Source: SCGC-AAA471-B05 sp032249055 (GTDB lineage: Archaea > Thermoproteota > Thermoprotei > Gearchaeales > Gearchaeaceae). From it: a DNA stretch of 13,059 nucleotides. Each line of letters starts with the position of its first letter. Positions within the stretch are counted from its first letter, which is position 1. The stretch is from assembly GCA_032249055.1 (NCBI GenBank), contig JAVVGP010000020.1, positions 1 through 13,059 on the forward strand, given 5' to 3'. Below the pieces are notes generated by a model that saw nothing but the letters and a program-made list of their open reading frames with translations, was not told the DNA's origin and did no database searches. Positions 6,806 through 12,176 of this stretch are shown piece after piece. The position numbers and the translations under genes are program-made.

Positions 6806-7631
6806 AATAAGAACAGCTAATTTAGAAGATAAAGATAAAATAGTTGAATTGGTAAATAGCATGGAACAGAATAGCTATATTATAAAATTCATAGATGAGT
6901 GGCTTATAAGCAACAACGGAAAAGTATTTGTTGCAGAAGATGATGGTAAAATTATTGGAATTGCTCATTTTTTTATTCAAAATAAAAACGTAGCATGGTT
7001 TGAAGCAGCACGTATACATAAAGATTATAGAAATAGAGGAATAGGTACGATGCTTGCCAACATAATGCTTGATTTTGTTAAAGATCTAGGAATTAAAAAA
7101 GCAAGATTAGTTACTGGAGGAAAAAATATACCTGCACAAAGGCATTTATCAAAGACAAAATTTAAATTATATGCAAAATGGGTTGCTTGGAAAATTGATT
7201 TTCAAAATATAATTGAAGATTTAACTTTTAAAGAAACAAATTTTGAAGAAGTTTGGAATTATCTTAATAATTCAAAATGCTTTATAGATTCAGGTAAGCT
7301 TTATTTTGATAGTTGGATTTTCTATGATTTTACTGAAGATTGGTTAAAAAATAAAATAGATGAGAATAAAGTTTTCTTTGACGGAAATGGTATAGTTATA
7401 TTCGATGAAATGAGCAGATTTAAAGGAAGCTTTCAAACTTGTTATTTTGAAGCAAAAAATTTTAATGTTATGAATCTTCTTGGTTTCATAGTTAAACAAG
7501 CTAAAAAATTAAACATAACATATGATAAAATATCCATTGTTACGCCAGCAAATGAAGAATTAATAAATGTATTAAAGAGTATTGGAGAATTAAGATCAGA
7601 ATTGTTAATATATGAAGCAAAAATAGATTAA
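6798..7631 (+). CDS. GNAT-family N-acetyltransferase, tandem-domain type
   Basis: 277 residues. The N-terminal half (1 to about 140) is a GNAT domain. It has VFVAEDDGKIIGIAHFFI (strands 2-3), AWFEAARIHKDYRNRGIGTML with the acetyl-CoA pyrophosphate loop R78-N-R-G81-I-G83, and GKNIPAQRHLSKTKFKLY (motif B). The C-terminal half (about 145-277) has a similar rhythm of strands and helices (VFFDGNGIVIFDE, NLLGFIVKQAKKL, ISIVTPANEELINVLKSIG) but lacks the R-x-x-G-x-G loop. It looks like a second, inactive GNAT repeat. Substrate is unknown. Its ATG lies 8 bases inside the end of taw3. Confidence is high for the fold and low for any specific acceptor. Confidence 0.8.
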   Translation: MIKIRTANLEDKDKIVELVNSMEQNSYIIKFIDEWLISNNGKVFVAEDDGKIIGIAHFFIQNKNVAWFEAARIHKDYRNRGIGTMLANIMLDFVKDLGIKKARLVTGGKNIPAQRHLSKTKFKLYAKWVAWKIDFQNIIEDLTFKETNFEEVWNYLNNSKCFIDSGKLYFDSWIFYDFTEDWLKNKIDENKVFFDGNGIVIFDEMSRFKGSFQTCYFEAKNFNVMNLLGFIVKQAKKLNITYDKISIVTPANEELINVLKSIGELRSELLIYEAKID

Positions 7632-7654
7632 AATATTTTAAATACTTAAATATT

Positions 7655-7711
7655 CTTGATGATGAAGGCTGGTATTTCTGAAAAATGAAGATATGACACC
7701 AGTCTGAAATT
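7655..7711 (+). ncRNA. C/D-box guide sRNA (dual guide)
   Basis: In the 79-base convergent gap, boxes appear in textbook archaeal order. C box ATGATGA is at 7659-7665, then a 12-base guide (7666-7677), D' box CTGA (7678-7681), a 3-base spacer, C' box ATGAAGA (7685-7691; one change from RTGATGA), a second 12-base guide (7692-7703), and D box CTGA (7704-7707). Both guides are exactly 12 bases, the symmetrical spacing archaeal C/D RNPs (L7Ae, Nop5, fibrillarin) require for 2'-O-methylation. The D' guide AGGCTGGTATTT would pair with AAAUACCAGCCU, and the rule of five points to the A in AAAU[A]CC. This resembles the conserved GAAAUACCA segment of domain V of 23S rRNA. The D guide TATGACACCAGT would target ACUG[G]UGUCAUA, which I cannot place. 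Ends are approximate. It lies directly after the GNAT gene and its 3' end touches the stop codon of the opposite-strand lyase. Confidence 0.85.
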
Positions 7712-9108
7712 TATATAACTATACCTCCTTCAGTTAATTTTTTAATATCCAGTATTTTATCAACTTCTTCTTTTGTAACTATTCCTTCCTCAACAAGTAA
7801 TTCCTTTATGCTTTTTCTTGTTTCCATAGCCTTTTTAGCTATTTTAGCTGCTGCTTCGTATCCTATTTTAGGAGTTATTGCAGTTATAACCATTAAACTA
7901 CTCTCTGCATATTGTCTGCATCTTTCAACGTTTGCCTTTATTCCTATTATGCATTTGTCTGCAAAGGTTATGCATGCATTTGCTGCTATTTCTATTGATT
8001 CTAAGATAGTATAACCTATCAAAGGCATCATCATATGTAATTCTAAAAAGCTATATTGGGCAGCAGTAGTTATAGTAGCATCATTGCCTATTAATTTAGC
8101 TGCAGCCATCGTTACAGCTTCAGGTATTATTGGATTTACTTTTGCTGGCATTATGCTTGAACCAGGTTGCAAAGCTGGTAAATCTATTTCTGCTAAACCT
8201 GTATTTGGTCCTGAATTTAATAATCTTAAATCGTTACCTATTTTCATTAAAGAAACAGCTAAGGATTTTATCGCTGAACTTAAAGCTAAAACAGCATTCA
8301 TGCTTTGTAAAGCTTCAAAGCTATTACGTGCTTTCCTAAATTCAATGCCTGTAATTTTGCTTATTTCTTCAATAGCTAATTCAGCAAATTTTGGATGAGC
8401 ATTTAATCCTGTACCTGCTGCAGTACCTCCTAAGGCTAATTCTTTTAATCTTTCAGATGCCTTTTTTACTTCTTCAATATCATGCAATATCATACTTGCA
8501 TATGCACTAAAATCTTGTCCTAAAGTAACAGGTACTGCATCTTGCATGTGTGTTCTAGCCGCTTTTACTACATCTTTAAATTCTTCAGACTTTATTTTCA
8601 ACGCATGGTATAATTTTTCCATCGCAGGCAGCAATCTTTCGTAAACCATCATTAAGGCAGCTACATGTATCGTTGTTGGTATAACATCATTGGTAGATTG
8701 ACATTTGTTGACATGATCATTTGGATGTACAGGCTTTTTATCTCCTCTTTTTCCTCCTAGCAATTCATTTGCTCTACTAGCAATAACCTCATTCATATTC
8801 ATATTGGTTGATGTTCCAGAACCTGTTTGGAATATATCTACTATAAATTGATCATAAAATTTACCTTCAATTATTTCCAGTGCTGCCTTTTCTATAGCTT
8901 CAAAAATATTTTTTTCCAGCAATCCAAGTTTATAATTTGCTCTTGCTGCTGCTAATTTAACTATTGCTAATGCCTTTATAAATTCTGGTTGAAATCTATA
9001 TTTAGATATTTTAAAATTTTCGTAAGCTCTTTGTGTATGTATTCCATAATATGCTTCAGCAGGGACTTTAACTTCTCCCAAAAAATCTCTTTCAATTCTA
9101 TATTCCAT
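7711..9108 (-). CDS. Aspartase/fumarase-superfamily lyase: aspartate ammonia-lyase or class II fumarate hydratase
   Basis: 465 residues, full length for this homotetrameric family, which reversibly forms fumarate from L-aspartate (aspartase) or L-malate (fumarase). The active-site blocks are all present: QTGSGTSTNMNMNEVIASRA (94-113; T101), HPNDHVNKCQSTND (128-141; S138-T139), ARTHMQDAVP (184-193; T186-H187) and GSSIMPAKVNPIIPE (316-330; catalytic loop Ser, K323). Aspartase-like traits are YYGIHTQRAYENFKIS near the N-terminus, STNMN, NDHVNKxQSTND, QDAVP and MPAKVNPIIPE. Fumarase-like traits are QTGSGT, MNEVI, LALGGTAAGTGLNAHP and the ESLMVITAITPKIGYEAAAKIAKKA tail. Substrate-contact residues lean to aspartase, while a citric-acid-cycle context (acnA nearby) leans to fumarase. 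A TATA element 26 bases upstream of the ATG gives it its own leaderless promoter. Confidence 0.88.
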   Translation of the reverse strand: MEYRIERDFLGEVKVPAEAYYGIHTQRAYENFKISKYRFQPEFIKALAIVKLAAARANYKLGLLEKNIFEAIEKAALEIIEGKFYDQFIVDIFQTGSGTSTNMNMNEVIASRANELLGGKRGDKKPVHPNDHVNKCQSTNDVIPTTIHVAALMMVYERLLPAMEKLYHALKIKSEEFKDVVKAARTHMQDAVPVTLGQDFSAYASMILHDIEEVKKASERLKELALGGTAAGTGLNAHPKFAELAIEEISKITGIEFRKARNSFEALQSMNAVLALSSAIKSLAVSLMKIGNDLRLLNSGPNTGLAEIDLPALQPGSSIMPAKVNPIIPEAVTMAAAKLIGNDATITTAAQYSFLELHMMMPLIGYTILESIEIAANACITFADKCIIGIKANVERCRQYAESSLMVITAITPKIGYEAAAKIAKKAMETRKSIKELLVEEGIVTKEEVDKILDIKKLTEGGIVI

Positions 9109-9188
9109 AAAATTTTAATATAAGATATGCTTAAAAACCTTTTATTTACATAAATATATTGTTTTATAAATTTTAATAAAATTATTAA
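9109..9188 (-). promoter_or_regulatory. Promoter of the aspartase/fumarase gene
   Basis: Reading the minus strand, AGGTTTTTAAG (complement of 9130-9140) is a TATA-like element centred 26 bases before the ATG at 9108. An A/G-rich BRE-like AAAAGG sits immediately upstream and overlaps its first bases. The rest of the 80-base gap is featureless A/T and may also carry the oligo-T end of the arsR transcript. Confidence 0.5.
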
Positions 9189-9518
9189 TTATTTTTTACT
9201 TGTTTTTAAAATATTACATTTTATTAAGTATTCAGCATATAAACTTATATGTTTATCCATTAGATCAAGTAAAGGCAAAATTGTATCTTTGTTTAACGAA
9301 TAAATCACATATTTACCCTTTCTTTTATTTTCTATGAATCCACAATCCAATAAACATTTTAAATTATGTGAAACTCTGCTTTGCTCAAATCCTGTTTCAT
9401 TTACAATTTCAGTTACGGTTTTAGGACCATTTCTTAATACATTAATTATTTTTAATCTTGTAGGATTTGAAATAGCTTTAAAAAACAATTTATATGCTTT
9501 TTCCTTATCAATTTCCAT
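9189..9518 (-). CDS. ArsR-family winged-helix transcription regulator
   Basis: 109 residues, normal for ArsR/SmtB repressors. KLFFKAISNPTRLKIINVL (10-28) is the family's N-terminal signature. The helix-turn-helix spans about TVTEIVNETGFEQSRVSHNLKCL (34-56), followed by the wing KRKGKYVIYSLN (65-76). The metal-sensor ELCxC motif in the recognition-helix region is absent. Cys residues 55, 59 and 101 remain and could sense a thiol, a persulfide or oxidation, but this is speculative. It is divergent from comA across a 33-base near-palindrome that holds both promoters, so it very likely represses itself and comA together. It is also immediately upstream of the lyase gene in the same direction. Leaderless start at ATG 9518. 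Confidence 0.88.
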   Translation of the reverse strand: MEIDKEKAYKLFFKAISNPTRLKIINVLRNGPKTVTEIVNETGFEQSRVSHNLKCLLDCGFIENKRKGKYVIYSLNKDTILPLLDLMDKHISLYAEYLIKCNILKTSKK

Positions 9519-9551
9519 AAAATAAAAATATTGTATAAATTATTTTTATTT
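9519..9551. promoter_or_regulatory. Symmetric divergent promoter/operator between arsR and comA
   Basis: Bases 9520-9551 are an inverted repeat: AAATAAAAATA (9520-9530) and TATTTTTATTT (9541-9551) are perfect 11-base arms around a 10-base centre, with 28 of 32 positions symmetrical. Each arm is the TATA region of one gene: the left arm is 22-32 bases before the comA ATG at 9552, and the right arm is 23-33 bases before the arsR ATG at 9518. The axis (9535/9536) lies midway between the start codons. A dimeric ArsR protein bound at the centre would cover both promoters. The symmetry is seen; operator function is inferred. Confidence 0.65.
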
Positions 9552-10373
9552 ATGTCAAAAGCCTTTGATTTTGTAAAAATCGAAGAGCTTCCACCAAAAC
9601 CAAGGAAACATTCGATAGTTGAAATACGAGGACCATACTATTCAGCGGTTACTTATAATTATCTACAAGGAATTTTGGATGACTGGGGCGAATATATAGA
9701 TGGCTTTAAGTTTGCAGGAGGTTCACAAAGATTATTAGATAGAGAAAAGGTCAGGAAAATAATAAAGCTTTGCCATGATTATAATGTTTATGTTTCTACA
9801 GGAGGTTTTATTGAAAGAGTAGCTCTTCAAGGTTCTGAAGCTGTAAGAAAATATATTGAAGAGTGTAAGCATCTTGAATTTGATGTAATAGAAGTTTCAA
9901 GCGGTTTTATAGAAATTAGTTTAGAAGATATGATAGAAATTATTAAAGATATAAACAATGCAAATTTGAAGGCTAAGCCTGAAATATCATTTGTTAAAGG
10001 AGCTGGAGGAGGTATTGAAGTTTTAGGATATGAAGTTCTATATAAAGATATCAATGAGGTGATAAAACAGTGTGAAGAGCTTTTGAAAAGCGGAGCTTAT
10101 ATGCTAATGCTTGAATCTGAAGGTATTACTGAAGGTTTACCTCCAGAGAAGTGGAGAATTGATATAATAAAAACTTTGATAGAAAAATTTGGCTATGAAA
10201 AGTGGATGTTTGAAGCAGCTGAGCCTCATGTGTTTAAGTGGTATTTAAAGAATGTTAGCAAAAAAGTAAATTTATTTATAGATCACTCGCAAATTGTAGA
10301 ATTCAATGCATGGAGATTAGGATTATGGGGAGATAAAGATATATGGGCAAATGCAAAATTTTCTTATAAATAG
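9552..10373 (+). CDS. comA: Phosphosulfolactate synthase (ComA/HSA32 family)
   Basis: 273 residues from ATG 9552; a TTG seven codons upstream would run into the promoter and is unlikely. ComA adds sulfite to phosphoenolpyruvate to make (R)-phosphosulfolactate, the first step of coenzyme M synthesis in methanogens. Homologues in other organisms (Bacillus YitD, plant HSA32) have less certain roles. Family blocks of the TIM barrel: PPKPRKHSIVEIRGP, YIDGFKFAGGSQRLL, VYVSTGGFIERVA, LEFDVIEVSSGFIEISLED, KPEISFVKGAGGG, SGAYMLMLESEGITEG, WMFEAAEPHVFKWYL and a C-terminal AWRLGLWGDK. The usual RxGLTxVxDxG strand reads RKHSIVEIRGP and the usual RESG is LESEG, so this is a divergent member and the substrate may differ. 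It ends flush against the convergent MFS gene. Confidence 0.82.
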   Translation: MSKAFDFVKIEELPPKPRKHSIVEIRGPYYSAVTYNYLQGILDDWGEYIDGFKFAGGSQRLLDREKVRKIIKLCHDYNVYVSTGGFIERVALQGSEAVRKYIEECKHLEFDVIEVSSGFIEISLEDMIEIIKDINNANLKAKPEISFVKGAGGGIEVLGYEVLYKDINEVIKQCEELLKSGAYMLMLESEGITEGLPPEKWRIDIIKTLIEKFGYEKWMFEAAEPHVFKWYLKNVSKKVNLFIDHSQIVEFNAWRLGLWGDKDIWANAKFSYK

Positions 10374-11522
10374 TTATTTTCTTTTTAAAAATACTAAAGA
10401 AATAAAGCTTAAAATTAAAGTTATAGGAATTATAAGATCTTTGACATTTTCATAAAGATATCCATACATTATACCTCCTATCATTGTTGAAATTCCTATC
10501 AATAGTCCAAATGTTCCATATGCATATCCTCTGCTTTTCATATCTACCAAATCTGCTATTGCCGCTCTCATGTTTGTTTCATAAATTGCACTTATAGAAC
10601 CCCATATAAAACTTGCTATTAGTATTATCGTTATATCTGGGGATAAAATTAACATTATCGTTGAAAATGAAACAAGGAAAGGCAATAAATAAAAAGTTTT
10701 TAAGCCATATTTATCATAAAACATTCCTGCAGGTACAGCAACTATTGCATCTGCAATCATCGCAACCGTATACATTAAAGCAATCATGTAATCGCTGAGC
10801 AATCCTTCATGCTTTAAACGAAAGGAAACTAAACCCCAGTGTATAAAAGCTAAAGATATAAATGATACAAATATTGTGTACAACCAAAATTTTTTAGGCA
10901 ATTGATTGTTATTAGTGTTGGTTGCTAATTCAACTGATTTAATTATTGGCATATTAAAATAAGCAAAGAATAAGAAAAGAAGAGAAATTAAAGCAGGTAT
11001 AAAGAGAAAAATAAAAGCTATGAAATAATTTATGTTTGTGGAAAATAAAATCCATGCTACTATCAATGGACCTGTGATTGCTCCTATTTGATCTAAAAAT
11101 TCGTGTATTCCGAATCCTTTTCCTTTACCAAAACTTTCTGAAACTTCAGCAATTAAAACATCTCTTAAAGGTGTCCTTAGACCTTTGCCTATTCTTTCAA
11201 GAAATACTAATGATAAAGCAAAAATCCATACGTTTGCAAAAGCAAGTAAAGGAACTGAAAAAAGATTTATCATGTATCCTAAGATTATTAGTGACCAGAA
11301 TGTTTTGCTACTTTTAATTTTAAGAGACAATAAACCTGAAATGTATCTAGCTAAATATCCTAAAAGTTCTCCTATTCCTATTAACCCTGCAATAATTGCA
11401 GTTGCACCTAAAACTTCAATATATGAACCTATTACAGATCTTGCTCCTTCATAAGTTATATCAGCAAATAACGAAGTGAAAGATAAAGCTAAAAAAACTA
11501 TTATAATCTTGTTTAATTTCAT
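10374..11522 (-). CDS. Major facilitator superfamily transporter
   Basis: 382 residues with about 12 hydrophobic segments and a central polar loop (near 200-210, ATNTNNNQLPKK) dividing two six-helix halves. Features of a common archaeal/bacterial MFS subgroup are FADITYEGARSVIGSY at the TM1-TM2 junction (19-34) and ERIGKGLRTPLRDVLIAE between TM4 and TM5 (109-126). The second-half counterpart, around FYDKYGLKTFYLLPF, is the loop-2-3-like motif. MFS proteins are proton- or substrate-driven exporters or importers in the cytoplasmic membrane; the substrate cannot be named. Its stop codon directly abuts the comA stop codon on the other strand with no gap. Export of an organic sulfonate is a possibility only because of that neighbour. 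Start ATG 11522 is leaderless. Confidence 0.85.
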   Translation of the reverse strand: MKLNKIIIVFLALSFTSLFADITYEGARSVIGSYIEVLGATAIIAGLIGIGELLGYLARYISGLLSLKIKSSKTFWSLIILGYMINLFSVPLLAFANVWIFALSLVFLERIGKGLRTPLRDVLIAEVSESFGKGKGFGIHEFLDQIGAITGPLIVAWILFSTNINYFIAFIFLFIPALISLLFLFFAYFNMPIIKSVELATNTNNNQLPKKFWLYTIFVSFISLAFIHWGLVSFRLKHEGLLSDYMIALMYTVAMIADAIVAVPAGMFYDKYGLKTFYLLPFLVSFSTIMLILSPDITIILIASFIWGSISAIYETNMRAAIADLVDMKSRGYAYGTFGLLIGISTMIGGIMYGYLYENVKDLIIPITLILSFISLVFLKRK

Positions 11523-11555
11523 TAATAATTAAAAAATTAAAAAATAAATAATTAT
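11523..11555 (-). promoter_or_regulatory. T-rich terminator of the ribonucleotide reductase genes and MFS promoter
   Basis: On the minus strand the gap reads TTATTTATTTTTTAATTTTTTAATT-like A/T runs. The two T6 runs just after the reductase stop codon suit archaeal oligo-T termination. TTATTTATT about 26 bases before the MFS ATG at 11522 suits a TATA box. Both roles are inferred from position. Confidence 0.4.
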
Positions 11556-12176
11556 TTAATCGCACTTAGTATAGCCACAATCAGGATTAACACAAGTATA
11601 GCAATTACCTTCAATTTTTAAAGTTCTTAAATTACAATGTGGACAAATTTGGAATAAATTAAGTTCTTGAATATTTGTTGCCGTTTCAAATTTTAATTTT
11701 TCTTCATTTTTCTTTTCTTCTTCTTTCTTAATAATTCCCATTTCTCTAAAGAATTCTTCTATAACTTCAGCTATTTCACCATATAATGAATGAATATATT
11801 TTCCATTTTTCCAATATCCTACTTTATTTGGATCATAAATGCTTCTTAGTTCTTCTAAAATAAAGATAGGATCTTCAAACCTTCTAAATATTGCTGATAA
11901 TAATCTTGTTAAAACAGCAAATTCTGCTGCTCTTGTTAAATCTTTACTATTTATAAATATTTCAAATGGGCGAACTTTATTCCCTTCCTTTATATATCCT
12001 ATAGTTATGAATATTGAATGCTCAGCAAAACGACTCTTTAATTTATAAACTTTGGCATCTATAACGTAAGGTCTTTCTAATGGCTTAGATATTTTTTCTT
12101 CTTTTATAGCTTTTTCTGGAACGGTTTCTCTTTTTATTTCCTTGATTTCAAAATTAAATGAGCTTAACTTTTTCAT
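11556..12176 (-). CDS. Class II ribonucleotide reductase, separate C-terminal subunit with zinc ribbon (NrdJb-like)
   Basis: 206 residues that in most class II (adenosylcobalamin-dependent) reductases form the C-terminal part of one chain. A charged linker (1-33) leads into a TSCPD-like domain (about 35-150: RPYVIDAKVYKL, PFEIFINSKDLTRAAEFAVLTRLLSAIFRR, DPNKVGYWKNGKYIHSLYGEIAEVI). A Lys/Glu-rich linker (about 153-165) follows, then a Cys-rich ribbon: C178-P-H-C181, C192-x2-C195, C200 and penultimate C205. In this enzyme family the tail cysteines shuttle electrons to the active site. Its ATG overlaps the stop codon of the catalytic ORF as ATGA, so the two chains are made together. It could be a sequencing frameshift, but a well-placed ATG and a linker at the junction favour a natural split, as in the Pseudomonas NrdJa/NrdJb pair. 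Confidence 0.85.
   Translation of the reverse strand: MKKLSSFNFEIKEIKRETVPEKAIKEEKISKPLERPYVIDAKVYKLKSRFAEHSIFITIGYIKEGNKVRPFEIFINSKDLTRAAEFAVLTRLLSAIFRRFEDPIFILEELRSIYDPNKVGYWKNGKYIHSLYGEIAEVIEEFFREMGIIKKEEEKKNEEKLKFETATNIQELNLFQICPHCNLRTLKIEGNCYTCVNPDCGYTKCD

Noticed and set aside
7638..7656. AT-rich inverted repeat (TTTAAATACTTAAATATT) as an intrinsic terminator for the GNAT gene
   Set aside because: It is pure A/T and not a stable stem; it is more plausibly a TATA-like element or the 5' flank of the sRNA.
8084..8398. Open frame of 104 codons antisense to the lyase gene
   Set aside because: It is the mirror of a strongly conserved coding region, with no promoter and no protein-like motif; the overlap with the aspartase/fumarase signatures explains it.
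9531..9551. TTG start extending comA by seven codons
   Set aside because: It would place the start inside the inverted-repeat promoter and add a hydrophobic leader unlike family members; ATG 9552 has the correct TATA spacing.
11078..11454. Two plus-strand open frames across the MFS gene
   Set aside because: They are shadows of a hydrophobic membrane-protein gene on the minus strand, with Leu/Lys-biased nonsense composition.
12173..12176. Frameshift error joining the two ribonucleotide reductase ORFs
   Set aside because: Not excluded outright, but the ATGA coupling, a well-placed ATG and the linker at the junction make a natural split more likely.
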